This document shows, in pieces, positions 1 to 8,022 of a DNA stretch of 64,000 nt; the first letter of the stretch is position 1, and each line of letters starts with the position of its first letter. Below the pieces are notes generated by a model, which saw only the letters and a list, made by a program, of their open reading frames with translations, ran no database searches and had not been told where the DNA came from. A program made the position numbers and the translations under genes. Source of the stretch: an uncultured Bacteroidales bacterium (GTDB taxonomy: Bacteria; Bacteroidota; Bacteroidia; Bacteroidales; F082); NCBI GenBank assembly GCA_947166105.1, contig CAMVCZ010000001.1, positions 62,001 through 126,000 on the forward strand, in the 5' to 3' direction.

Positions 1-227
1 CCGACCAGCATACCTCCACCAGCGGCCAACAGCATATTGATGGTGAACATAAACTGAAGCAACGGCAGCGCAAGGTTGATGGCACTCACCGCATCTTCGT
101 TGATCAGGTTGCCCACAATCATCGCATCCACCACATTTCCCAAGCAGGCCGACAGTCCGATGAGGATGGAGGCCCACAAGAAACGCCAGAATTGGCGATT
201 AAACGATTTCTTTTCTTCTAAATTCAT
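1..227 (-). CDS. MATE-family efflux transporter, N-terminal part
   Basis: Only the first 75 codons lie in the window; the gene runs off the left edge. The visible protein starts MNLEEKKSFNRQFW and continues into a hydrophobic stretch containing GNVVDAMIVGNLI and later LPLLQFMFTINMLLAAGGG. This is the usual start of MATE (multidrug and toxic compound extrusion) proteins: a short cytoplasmic N-terminus, then the first two membrane helices with the conserved asparagine-aspartate region. Members export drugs or metabolites in exchange for Na+ or H+. The gene is transcribed away from the acyl-CoA synthetase, and a TAnnTTTG element lies about 90 bases upstream of the start. The substrate cannot be inferred. 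Confidence 0.75.
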   Translation of the reverse strand, partial: MNLEEKKSFNRQFWRFLWASILIGLSACLGNVVDAMIVGNLINEDAVSAINLALPLLQFMFTINMLLAAGGGMLV

Positions 228-314
228 CTTGATTTGTGTTTGCTTTTCAACATAAATAAAAACGCTGCTTTGTTGTCATTGTCAATGGTTTGAAGCAGTC
301 AAATAATTTTCTTG

Positions 315-322
315 CAAAAGTA
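315..322 (-). promoter_or_regulatory. -7 element of the MATE gene promoter
   Basis: On the minus strand this reads TACTTTTG, matching the Bacteroidota -7 consensus TAnnTTTG. It is 88 bases upstream of the MATE start codon. No clear TTG was seen at the usual -33 distance, so this is a partial match. Confidence 0.4.
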
Positions 323-358
323 GGGATTTTCTTTTTCATGCTTCTATTTATGCTTTTT

Positions 359-389
359 TTGTGCGTTTTGAGGAAAAACCTTATCTTTG
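359..389 (+). promoter_or_regulatory. Bacteroidota-type promoter of the acyl-CoA synthetase
   Basis: TTG at 359-361 is followed after 20 bases by TATCTTTG at 382-389. This matches the TTG-N19-21-TAnnTTTG consensus of the Bacteroidota primary sigma factor. Transcription would begin near 396, about 25 bases before the ATG at 422. Confidence 0.65.
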
Positions 390-421
390 CGGCAACTTAA
401 GAAATTAAATACCTTATTAAT

Positions 422-2725
422 ATGATAGCAAGAGAATTACTCGACCCGAAAAGCATCGTAGTGTGCGGTGCTTCGTCCGACATCCACAAACCTGGTGGAA
501 AAGCATTGAAGAACCTTTTGGAGAGCCCTTTCAGTGGCCCGATTTATGCCGTGAATCCCAAAGAAACTGAGGTTCAGGGCGTTAAGTGCTATGCCAAGGT
601 GGATGACCTTCCGCAGGTGGAATGTGCCATTCTTTGCATTGCCGCCAAGTTCTGCGCACAGACCGTAGATGTGTTGGCAAAAGAGAAAGGCTGCAAAGGC
701 TTTATCATCATCAGTGCAGGATTCTCGGAGGAAAACGCCGAAGGCGCTGCCATCGAGAAGCATATCGTTGATACCATCAACAGCGTTGGCGGCAGCTTGA
801 TCGGTCCCAACTGCACGGGATTCCTCAACGTGAATTATGCTGGTTGCTTCGACGCACCCATCCCGACCCTCGACCCCAAGGGCGTCGACTTCATCACGGG
901 TTCAGGTGCAACGGCTGTGTTCATCAAGGAATACGGTATGAGCAACGGCCTGAAGTTCAACAGCGTTTGGGCTGTGGGCAATAGTGCCCAGTTGGGCATC
1001 GAGGACGTGTTGGAGCACTTGGACGAGACCTTCGACCCCGAAAAGTCGTCGCGCGTCATCATGCTTTATATGGAAAAGATTGGCGACTCGCAAAGATTGC
1101 TCAGGCATAGCCGCAGCCTCATCAACAAGGGATGCCACATCGCTGCCATCAAGAGCGGAGGCTCGGCTGCCGGCTCGCGTGCTGCTTCTTCGCATACGGG
1201 TGCTTTGGCTACAAACGATGCCGCTGTGGATGCCTTGTTCCGCAAGGCTGGTATTGTGCGTTGCCAAAACCGTCAGGAATTGACCACCGTCTGCGGCGTG
1301 TTTATGCATCCCGAAATCAAAGGCAAACGCTGCGCCGTGGTCACCCACGCGGGCGGTCCCGCCGTGATGCTCACGGACGTGCTTTCCAATGGCGGCATGG
1401 AAGTGCCTTCGCTCAAGGAACACCCAGCCAGCAAAGCCCTTTTGGAGAAGCTCTTCCCCGGCTCCTCGGTGGGCAATCCCATCGACTTCCTCGCCACTGG
1501 CACCGCCGAACAGTTAGGTTATATCCTTGATGCAGTGGAGAATGACTACACCGACATCGACTTCTCGGTCGTCATCTTCGGCTCGCCCGGACTCTTCTCG
1601 AACAAGGAAGTCTACGACCTGCTCGACCGGAAGATGCACACCTGCAAGAAGCCCATCTTCCCCGTGCTGCCTTCCATCATCAACGTGAAGGAAGAGATTG
1701 AGGATTTCATCGCCAAGGGAAACATCAACTTCCCCGAGGAATGTGTGCTCGGCAATGCTATCTGCAAGATTTACAATACGCCCAAACCCAAGTCGGGCAT
1801 CATAGAGAATCTGCCTATCGACAAGCTTATGGTGCCTCCCACCGATGAGCCTGACAAGGCTGAGGTGGACGAGGTGGCCGAGTCCATACGCGAATTGGGT
1901 TTGCTCACCCCGATTACCGTCAGCCCTATGGATGGAGTCTATCGTGTCGTGAGTGGTGCCAAGCGTTTGCGTGCCGCCGCTTTGGTTGGCATGAAAGAGA
2001 TTCCGGCCTACGTTCAGGAAGGCGCTGTGGCCGCCGACCAACCCGAAATTGACGTTGTGCGCATCCGCAAAACCATTGACCGCTGCAAAGATGGTTATCT
2101 TGAAATGGCCGACTACAACGAACTGCTCGATGCCGCTGGTATCAGCCGCAAGAAGAGTGTGGAAGTGAGCAAGAAAGAAGATGCCTTGGCCTTCGCGAAA
2201 GAGGTTGGCTGCTCGAAAGACGTGCCGTTGGTGATGAAGGTCGTCGGCCCGCTACACAAGAGCGATGTTGGCGGCGTCACCCTCGGCGTGAAGGACCTCG
2301 ACACGGTAAGCAAGGAGTTCGACCGGCTCATGGCCATCAAGGACACCTACGCCGTGGAGATGTATCCCATGCTCGACGGCACGGAGGTTTACGTCGGTGC
2401 CATGCGCGACCCGAAGTTTGGCCATCAGGTCTTCTTCGGCTTGGGCGGCATCTTCATCGAGGTGCTGAAGGACGTGGAGAGTGTGCTCGTGCCCACCAAT
2501 AAGGAAGAAGTGCTCGAAAAGCTCAAGAACCTAAAGGGCTATAAGATCCTGGAAGGAGTGCGCGGTCAGGCGGGTGTCAATCTCGACCTCTACGCCGAAC
2601 AAGTGGTTCGTGTGAGTGCCTTGGTGCAGGCTGCGCCCGAAATCGCCGAGATGGATTTGAACCCGTTGCTCGGCAATCCGCGTTACGTGACCGCTGTGGA
2701 TGCACGTATTAGAATTGAAAAATGA
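422..2725 (+). CDS. ADP-forming acyl-CoA synthetase (fused alpha-beta) with an internal ParB-like domain
   Basis: 767 residues. The family interconverts acyl-CoA, ADP and phosphate with acid, CoA and ATP, giving substrate-level ATP in acetate-producing anaerobes. Residues 1 to about 450 are the CoA-binding and ligase domains of the alpha part, including GPNCTGFLN and the phospho-histidine loop SSHTGALATNDAA (His258). Residues about 570-767 are the ATP-grasp beta part with LHKSDVGGVTLGV (His612, the position of the second phospho-histidine) and EMDLNPLL. Between them, residues about 462-535 look like a ParB/Srx-fold N-terminal domain: a LPIDKL start, VAESIRELGLLTPITV, then VSGAKRLRAAALVG and IPAYV, resembling the ParB G-x-R-R-x-R-A box. 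I do not know this insert as standard for the family. The reading frame is open throughout, so it is a true fusion. The acid used (acetate, propionate, branched or aromatic) is not determined. Confidence 0.88.
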   Translation: MIARELLDPKSIVVCGASSDIHKPGGKALKNLLESPFSGPIYAVNPKETEVQGVKCYAKVDDLPQVECAILCIAAKFCAQTVDVLAKEKGCKGFIIISAGFSEENAEGAAIEKHIVDTINSVGGSLIGPNCTGFLNVNYAGCFDAPIPTLDPKGVDFITGSGATAVFIKEYGMSNGLKFNSVWAVGNSAQLGIEDVLEHLDETFDPEKSSRVIMLYMEKIGDSQRLLRHSRSLINKGCHIAAIKSGGSAAGSRAASSHTGALATNDAAVDALFRKAGIVRCQNRQELTTVCGVFMHPEIKGKRCAVVTHAGGPAVMLTDVLSNGGMEVPSLKEHPASKALLEKLFPGSSVGNPIDFLATGTAEQLGYILDAVENDYTDIDFSVVIFGSPGLFSNKEVYDLLDRKMHTCKKPIFPVLPSIINVKEEIEDFIAKGNINFPEECVLGNAICKIYNTPKPKSGIIENLPIDKLMVPPTDEPDKAEVDEVAESIRELGLLTPITVSPMDGVYRVVSGAKRLRAAALVGMKEIPAYVQEGAVAADQPEIDVVRIRKTIDRCKDGYLEMADYNELLDAAGISRKKSVEVSKKEDALAFAKEVGCSKDVPLVMKVVGPLHKSDVGGVTLGVKDLDTVSKEFDRLMAIKDTYAVEMYPMLDGTEVYVGAMRDPKFGHQVFFGLGGIFIEVLKDVESVLVPTNKEEVLEKLKNLKGYKILEGVRGQAGVNLDLYAEQVVRVSALVQAAPEIAEMDLNPLLGNPRYVTAVDARIRIEK

Positions 2726-2736
2726 ATTGTGGTGAT

Positions 2737-2764
2737 GTAGAGACGCAAAATTTTGCGTCTCTAC
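2737..2764. repeat. 28-bp perfect palindrome, GTAG-R-GACGC family
   Basis: Left arm GTAGAGACGCAAAA at 2737-2750 is followed immediately by its exact reverse complement to 2764. It lies between the synthetase stop and the next start and could fold in RNA as a terminator-like hairpin without a T-run. The outer bases match the larger element at 31625-31690, so I read both as copies of one dispersed family. Confidence 0.7.
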
Positions 2765-2782
2765 AACCAAACCATTAAGATT

Positions 2783-3085
2783 ATGTTTCATATAGCAGAT
2801 AAAGGCCTATATTATCTTGTGTACGGCGCCTTAGTCGCTCTCACCTTTGTGATAGACAATGTGTTGCTGAAAAAGACTGGCAAAACCTCCCGTGTCGTTG
2901 GCTATGTCCTCAGTATCATCGTGGATTTGGCCATTTTCGGCTACGGCATTTACCTCTATCTTGCCAAAGGTGAAGACCAGACAGGTTTCGTCCTTGGCGG
3001 TATCCTTTGCGGGATTTGTCTGCTTTGTCTTTTGGGACGTTACTGGCAGAACAAGGAAGAGGACAAAAGGCGCAACGGTGAATGA
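2783..3085 (+). CDS. Small membrane protein, three predicted helices
   Basis: 100 residues from the ATG at 2783. A TTG in the same frame at 2755 lies inside the palindrome and is less likely to be the start. The protein has a short N-terminus (MFHIADKGLYYLVYG), then three hydrophobic segments at roughly residues 8-25, 38-60 and 68-86, and ends in a charged tail (WQNKEEDKRRNGE). No family was recognised. Its stop overlaps the start of the CotH-type gene by four bases (ATGA), so the two are probably translated together. The function is unknown. Confidence 0.6.
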   Translation: MFHIADKGLYYLVYGALVALTFVIDNVLLKKTGKTSRVVGYVLSIIVDLAIFGYGIYLYLAKGEDQTGFVLGGILCGICLLCLLGRYWQNKEEDKRRNGE

Positions 3086-4896
3086 AAAGGTGGTCGCTTA
3101 TAGGGCTTGTACTGTTGTTGTCGCAATGGATGGTAGCGCAGACGGTGACGTTTTCCGCTGCCGGAGGATTCTATGACGCGTCGTTTGAGTTGGCCTTGCA
3201 GTGCAACGGAGCCTATCAAATCCGTTATACCACCAATGGAAACAACCCGACAGGGACTTCAGCTTTGTACGAGTCCCCGTTGGCATTGGATGAGGTTTTG
3301 TATTCAAAATCTGATATTTACACGATTCAGACCGCTTGCGACGAATTGTTTTTTGCCCCTGAAACAGTGCGACATTGCATTACCTTGCGGGCTGCGGCGT
3401 TCGATGAGGCAGGAAATCGTGTTGGCCCTGTCGCCACCCAGAGCTATTTCATTCGTTCCTTGGGTTGCGACACCCATGGCTTGCCCGTGATGGCCATCAG
3501 TGCCGACTCTTTAGCCTTGTTTGATTATGAAACAGGCATTCTCGTCCCTGGTGTGTTTTTTGATCCCTCCAATATCAATTGGACGGGAAATTTCTATCAG
3601 AACGGCCGGGAATGGGAGCGGCTTGTCAACGTGGAGTTTTATGAGCCGACCGACAATAGCGGAATCAACCAGCAGGCTGGATTACGTACGCATGGCGGAA
3701 CATGTCGCCGCCAGACGCAGAAAGGCATGAAGATTTATGCTCGTGAAGAGTACGGAAAGAAGCGTTTCAAACATAAGTTCTTTGAGTCCATTCCCAATGA
3801 AAGTTTCAAGCATCTGGTAATGAAGCCGTTCAGCTACCAATGGTTCAATTTTGGGATACAGGACGACATCTGCAACCGCATGGCGGCCCATCTTGACGTG
3901 GAGTCCGTCGCCTCACGTCCCATGGTGCTCTTTTTGAATGGCGAGTATTGGGGCATTTATTACCTCAAGGAAAAGCCTGACGCTCATTATTTGGAGGACC
4001 ATTTTGGAGATGAAGATACTGACTATAATGTCGTAAGCAATTGGTATGGCTATATGGTAGATGGCGACACGACGGGCTTCGTCGAGATGATGCATTGGGT
4101 GAAGAACTGCGACCTCACACAACAAGAACAATATGCCCAAATTGGCGAAATGATTGACATCAACAGTTTTATCGATTACTATTGTTTGGAGTTGTTCATC
4201 GCCAACAAAGACTGGCCAGCCAATAATATGCGCTGTTATCAGCTGGACGATGGGATATGGCGCTGGATCTTCTTCGATGGCGACGATGCGCTTATGGAGA
4301 TGAGCTTTGACGTGTTGGATAATGCCACTTCAACGGTCAATTTGGGTTGGCCAACCGATTCAAGGTCAACACTGCTCTTTAGGAAACTACTTGAAAATAA
4401 AGAATTTAAGAATCGATTCCTTATACGCTTTACTGAACTCTTAACCTCGCAGTTCACCTATGCGGTGACAAAGGCTTACTTTGATGATGCCGCAGCTTTG
4501 GTTAGGGGTGAGGTGCCCGCCCAATGTGATCGTTTTGGCTTACCCTTGAACATGGGACAATGGGAATATGATATTACTACCATCGACAGGTTTTTGAAGA
4601 AGAGAGTGGCGAATATGTTTGACCGTCTTGATGCTTTCTGTTCGGTTGACGACAATAACCTAAACATCAGTAGGTTATATCCAAATCCTGTCAGCGATGA
4701 ACTCCATCTTGTCCTTTGGAGTGACTACTATGCAGTGAGTGACATTGAATTGTTTGACCTTTTGGGAAGGAAGCTCTTTTCCCAAAAGATGGTCTTGATG
4801 GAAGGTGAAAATTATTTGGACATATCATGCCCGTACACATCGGGCATGTACCTCCTTAAATTTGAAAATCGAATGTATAAAATTGTTATTCAATAG
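3082..4896 (+). CDS. CotH-kinase family protein secreted by T9SS
   Basis: 604 residues with a signal peptide (MKRWSLIGLVLLLSQWMVAQ). Residues about 25-125 resemble the chitobiase-C-terminal-like beta-sandwich often found before CotH domains (IRYTTNGNNPT). Residues about 195-440 carry CotH features: GLRTHGGTCRRQTQKGMKIY, a long middle with FLNGEYWGIYYLKEKPD, and the acidic WIFFDGDDALM near residue 398 that matches the metal-binding part of the kinase fold. The last 80 residues form a T9SS type A sorting domain (LYPNPVSDELHLVL, GRKLF, GMYLLKF, KIVIQ). CotH proteins are atypical kinases that phosphorylate proteins in spore coats; in Bacteroidota they are usually surface or secreted proteins with unknown targets. 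It overlaps the preceding small gene by four bases. Confidence 0.85.
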   Translation: MKRWSLIGLVLLLSQWMVAQTVTFSAAGGFYDASFELALQCNGAYQIRYTTNGNNPTGTSALYESPLALDEVLYSKSDIYTIQTACDELFFAPETVRHCITLRAAAFDEAGNRVGPVATQSYFIRSLGCDTHGLPVMAISADSLALFDYETGILVPGVFFDPSNINWTGNFYQNGREWERLVNVEFYEPTDNSGINQQAGLRTHGGTCRRQTQKGMKIYAREEYGKKRFKHKFFESIPNESFKHLVMKPFSYQWFNFGIQDDICNRMAAHLDVESVASRPMVLFLNGEYWGIYYLKEKPDAHYLEDHFGDEDTDYNVVSNWYGYMVDGDTTGFVEMMHWVKNCDLTQQEQYAQIGEMIDINSFIDYYCLELFIANKDWPANNMRCYQLDDGIWRWIFFDGDDALMEMSFDVLDNATSTVNLGWPTDSRSTLLFRKLLENKEFKNRFLIRFTELLTSQFTYAVTKAYFDDAAALVRGEVPAQCDRFGLPLNMGQWEYDITTIDRFLKKRVANMFDRLDAFCSVDDNNLNISRLYPNPVSDELHLVLWSDYYAVSDIELFDLLGRKLFSQKMVLMEGENYLDISCPYTSGMYLLKFENRMYKIVIQ

Positions 4897-4904
4897 GTCA
4901 TAAT

Positions 4905-5594
4905 ATGAAAAAAGTTGATTTTCTTACTATCGCCATTGTGGTAGTTGTCATTTGCGGCTTCGCTTTCATCCCAGGCGCGTGGGATTGGTTCAACACGACC
5001 ACCGCCAACCACGGCCTGCTGATGAGTTTCTTCAAGTTTGCCATCCTCGGCACTTTTGGCGAGATGCTTGCTTTGCGCATCCGCGAAGGCACTTATCTCA
5101 AAAAAGGCTTCGGCCTGCTGCCTAAAATGCTGGTTTGGGGTGTGTTGGGCGTAGTCATTGCCTCCGCCATGACCATATTCAAGACGGGAACTGTGAAGTT
5201 GCTCGACGGAGGTTTCCACCTCAACGGCAAGGCTGCCGAGTGGTTTGCTGGTGATTTGAGTTGGGGCAAGGCTTTTGTCGCGCTCTGTGTCAGTGTGCTG
5301 ATGAACACCCTGTTTGCGCCAGTCTTTATGACTTTCCACAAAATCACCGACATCCACATTGCCGAAACGGGTGGGACGCTGAAGGGCTTCTTCGGCAATC
5401 CGCTGAAAATCAGGGAAACGCTTTCGAAGAAAATCAACTGGGACATCCAATATGGCTTCGTCTTTGCCAAGACGATTCCGCTGTTTTGGTATCCTGCACA
5501 CACCATCACTTTCCTTTTGCCGCCTACGCTTCAAGTGTTGTTTGCGGCCTTCCTCGGCGTGGCTTTGGGCGTGATTTTGAGTATCAAGAAGTAA
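4905..5594 (+). CDS. Mpv17/PMP22-like integral membrane protein
   Basis: 229 residues with about four to five hydrophobic helices. The C-terminal part (AKTIPLFWYPAHTITFLLPP, then LFAAFLGVALGVILS) resembles the Mpv17/PMP22 signature, in which a W-x-P-x-x-x-x-x-F motif is followed by a last helix. Bacterial members of this group are uncharacterised; the eukaryotic relatives form or modulate organelle membrane channels. It starts nine bases after the CotH-family gene and is followed by a strong terminator, so it probably ends that transcription unit. The assignment rests on one motif and could be wrong; the membrane prediction is solid. Confidence 0.55.
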   Translation: MKKVDFLTIAIVVVVICGFAFIPGAWDWFNTTTANHGLLMSFFKFAILGTFGEMLALRIREGTYLKKGFGLLPKMLVWGVLGVVIASAMTIFKTGTVKLLDGGFHLNGKAAEWFAGDLSWGKAFVALCVSVLMNTLFAPVFMTFHKITDIHIAETGGTLKGFFGNPLKIRETLSKKINWDIQYGFVFAKTIPLFWYPAHTITFLLPPTLQVLFAAFLGVALGVILSIKK

Positions 5595-5616
5595 TCTTTC
5601 CCTCCGTCATTCAAAG

Positions 5617-5668
5617 AACCTTGACTAAAACTCGAAAAAAAACGGAGTTTTGGTCAAGGTTTTTTTTG
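5617..5668 (+). terminator. Rho-independent terminator after the Mpv17-like gene
   Basis: The 17-base arms AACCTTGACTAAAACTC (5617-5633) and GAGTTTTGGTCAAGGTT (5645-5661) pair with one G-T wobble and are followed by a run of Ts to about 5667. It lies just after the stop at 5594 and closes the upstream unit before the ABC operon. Confidence 0.85.
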
Positions 5669-5674
5669 TGTTTG

Positions 5675-5830
5675 GTCACAAAACATTCAAAACCCACAAA
5701 ACCATTTTTGCAAGGAAAGTCGCCAACCGGCTCCTTTCCCAGTCGCTGTTAGGCGCCGTTGCAACAGCGACTAGTTGAGAGCCGTTGCCTGTTTTCCCTT
5801 TTGTTTTGAATATTTTGCAGGTTTTGTGAC
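5675..5830. repeat. Structured dispersed repeat, copy 1 (GTCACAAAAC ends)
   Basis: A 156-bp element with inverted ends GTCACAAAAC (5675-5684) and GTTTTGTGAC (5821-5830). Inside are two hairpins. The first spans GGAAAG..GCCAACCGGC..CTTTCC (about 5714-5739). The second has 10-bp perfect arms AGTCGCTGTT (5741-5750) and AACAGCGACT (5763-5772). It contains no reading frame. A second copy with the same architecture is at 55833-55968. It fills most of the gap between the terminator and the ABC promoter. Confidence 0.7.
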
Positions 5831-5869
5831 AAAAAAATCGAAAATTTTCAAAAAAAATCACTTTTTCTC

Positions 5870-5899
5870 TTGACAGTAATGAAAAATGTTGTACTTTTG
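5870..5899 (+). promoter_or_regulatory. Promoter of the ABC transporter/GntR operon
   Basis: TTG at 5870-5872 (within TTGACA) and TACTTTTG at 5892-5899 are separated by 19 bases, a near-perfect Bacteroidota promoter. The expected start of transcription is near 5905, directly on the inverted repeat described next. Confidence 0.8.
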
Positions 5900-5903
5900 C
5901 AGC

Positions 5904-5921
5904 GTACTAATCAACTAATAC
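5904..5921 (+). promoter_or_regulatory. Possible GntR (YtrA-type) operator
   Basis: An imperfect inverted repeat, GTACTAATCAACTAATAC, with 12 of 18 positions symmetric and GTA/TAC at its ends. It covers the predicted transcription start of the operon that ends in the GntR-type gene. YtrA-type regulators usually repress their own ABC operon from such sites. The functional link is inferred. Confidence 0.4.
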
Positions 5922-5942
5922 ACCAATACAAAATACAACAAC

Positions 5943-6767
5943 ATGATTACAATCAGCAACTTAGACTTCGGCTACAAAAGTCAGCCAGTCTTCAGAAACA
6001 TCAGCCTCGGCTTCGAGAAGGGCAACATCTACGGGTTGCTTGGCGAAAACGGAGTGGGGAAGACCTCCCTGCTGAAACTCATCAGCGGTTTGCAGAAACC
6101 AACCGCCGGCACCTGCGAGGTGGACGGCATCGCACCCTTCAACCGCTTACCCGAAACCCTCCAGAAGATTTACTTCATTTCGGAAGACTTCGCCATCCCG
6201 GAGGGCACACCTATTAATAATGTGCGCGAGTTGGGCATGTTCTATCCCAACTACGACGAGAAACTTTTCTTCGAACTCTGCAAGGAGTTGGACGTTGATC
6301 CAACGCGCAAATACGCCGAAATGTCATTCGGTCAGCAGAAGAAATGCCTCATTTCCACCGCTTTGGCCCTCAACACGGACTATCTGCTCCTCGACGAACC
6401 CACCAACGGCCTCGACATTCCCTCGAAAACCCTCTTTCGTCAGGTCATCGCGAAACACGCCAACGACAACCGCACCATCATCATCTCCACCCATCAGGTG
6501 AAGGATGTGGAAAACCTCATCGACCCCATCATCATCCTTGACCACGACGAGGTGCTGCTCAAGGCCTCGTTCCGCGAAATCACTGACCGCCTTTATTTCG
6601 ACTACGGCATGGAGAAGGACGACACCGCGCTCTACAGCGAGATGATCCCCGGCGGCTATGTCAATGTCATTCGTAACCCCGAAGGCTTAGACAGCAAAGT
6701 CAGCATCGAGGTGCTGTTCAACACCGTGATGAAAAACAAAGAAACCATCAAACAACTTTTCAACTAA
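5943..6767 (+). CDS. ABC transporter ATP-binding protein
   Basis: 274 residues, a single nucleotide-binding domain followed by a short C-terminal region. Walker A is GENGVGKT (residues 34-41), the signature loop is SFGQQKK (near 128) and Walker B is LLLDEPTNGLD (near 149), followed by the histidine switch STHQVKD. It powers the permease encoded 15 bases downstream. The combination of this subunit, a six-helix permease and a short GntR regulator is typical of YtrA-controlled transporters that answer cell-envelope stress or export lipids or peptides. The substrate is unknown. Confidence 0.9.
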   Translation: MITISNLDFGYKSQPVFRNISLGFEKGNIYGLLGENGVGKTSLLKLISGLQKPTAGTCEVDGIAPFNRLPETLQKIYFISEDFAIPEGTPINNVRELGMFYPNYDEKLFFELCKELDVDPTRKYAEMSFGQQKKCLISTALALNTDYLLLDEPTNGLDIPSKTLFRQVIAKHANDNRTIIISTHQVKDVENLIDPIIILDHDEVLLKASFREITDRLYFDYGMEKDDTALYSEMIPGGYVNVIRNPEGLDSKVSIEVLFNTVMKNKETIKQLFN

Positions 6768-6782
6768 TAGGAGGACAAAGCT

Positions 6783-7622
6783 ATGAATAACACATTCAGT
6801 TTCAATCGTTTCAAGAACCTCTTGCTGAAGGACGGCAAGATGTATGTCCGCAACTTCGGCACCTCGCTCATCGTGTTCTGCTGCCTAAACGCCATCTTCT
6901 GGATTTTCAACCTGCTTTTCGGTTCCGAGACCATGCCACCAGTCCGTTTCGGAATGTTATGCACATGGACGGCATTGGCCATGTTGATGGTGCCTTCCAA
7001 GGTCTATGGCAATGCCAACCTTTCGCGCGAGGGCGTTGGTTTCGCCATGATGCCCGCTTCTTCTTTGGAGAAGTTCGTCAGCATGTTTCTCTATTGCGCC
7101 ATCGTGACACCCGTTATTGTGTTCTTTGGTGGTTATTTGGTCGATACGCTGCTGTCGCTCTTCCCCTTTGGTGGTTTCGACAAGCCGATACGCCTTTACA
7201 CGCTCAACGAGATTGTTTCCCGCATGATGACTGATAATGAAGGTGTTGTGCAAATGGGCGAGTTGAGCATCTCTGCTACGACTTTGTTTCCCATTGGTGT
7301 GATACGCACTTCCCTTTATATGGGTATCATCCAATGGGCAGCCATCTTCATGCTCGGCAACATGCTCTTCAAGAAGCACAAGGCCGGCAAGACTTTCGCC
7401 TGCTATCTCGGCATCGGTTATCTGCTTTCCATGATTTTCGGACAGGTTTTCCTCACGAACGGACGTTTGGAAAGATGGATTACAAAAATAGGTTATATGC
7501 CTATCGAACAAAAGCTCCAACTGTACCACAATTGGATGGTCGGAGGCATGATTTTTGGCATCATCATCACGGGCGTGCTGCTCTACTTCACCTATCGTAA
7601 AATCAAGACGCAAAAATACTAA
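6783..7622 (+). CDS. ABC transporter permease
   Basis: 279 residues. A soluble, basic N-terminus (NRFKNLLLKDGKMYVRNF) precedes about six hydrophobic segments: two near 30-75, one near 105-125, one near 178-200, one near 205-225 and one near 245-268. The topology fits ABC-2-like exporters. A purine-rich ribosome-binding sequence AGGAGG lies just before the ATG. It forms one transcription unit with the ATPase upstream and the regulator four bases downstream. Confidence 0.75.
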   Translation: MNNTFSFNRFKNLLLKDGKMYVRNFGTSLIVFCCLNAIFWIFNLLFGSETMPPVRFGMLCTWTALAMLMVPSKVYGNANLSREGVGFAMMPASSLEKFVSMFLYCAIVTPVIVFFGGYLVDTLLSLFPFGGFDKPIRLYTLNEIVSRMMTDNEGVVQMGELSISATTLFPIGVIRTSLYMGIIQWAAIFMLGNMLFKKHKAGKTFACYLGIGYLLSMIFGQVFLTNGRLERWITKIGYMPIEQKLQLYHNWMVGGMIFGIIITGVLLYFTYRKIKTQKY

Positions 7623-7625
7623 GCC

Positions 7626-7976
7626 ATGGAATTTAATGCACACAAACCCATATACTTGCAGATTTGCTCGCAACTCTATGAACAAATCCTGCGCGGCGAA
7701 CTGAAGGCCGACGACCGTATTCTGTCGGTGCGAGACTACGGCATCCAACTCGGAGTGAACCCTAACACCATCATGCGCTCCTACGAGACCATGACCGCTG
7801 CGGGCATCATCTACAACAAGCGCGGCATTGGTTATTTCATTGCGCCCGAGGCCAAAGACATCGTTCTCAAGCAAATGCGCGAGGAGTTCCTCGAAAAGGA
7901 ACTGCCCGAAGTGGTCAAGAAGATGAAACTCTTGGGCATCGGCCTCGACGAGATAAAAAAATCGTATGAACTGTAA
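7626..7976 (+). CDS. GntR-family transcriptional regulator, YtrA type
   Basis: 116 residues: a GntR winged-helix domain (residues about 8-75: PIYLQICSQLYEQILRGEL, then SVRDYGIQLGVNPNTIMRSY and GIIYNKRGIGYFI) and a short helical tail rather than a large ligand-binding domain, which is the YtrA architecture. The tail (EEFLEKELPEVVKKMKLLGI) probably makes the dimer. As the last gene of the transporter operon it is likely an autorepressor acting on the site near 5904-5921; the effector is unknown. Confidence 0.88.
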   Translation: MEFNAHKPIYLQICSQLYEQILRGELKADDRILSVRDYGIQLGVNPNTIMRSYETMTAAGIIYNKRGIGYFIAPEAKDIVLKQMREEFLEKELPEVVKKMKLLGIGLDEIKKSYEL

Positions 7977-8022
7977 CTTTTTCGGCGCAAGTCCGTATTA
8001 CTACAAAGACTTGGAAGAAATG

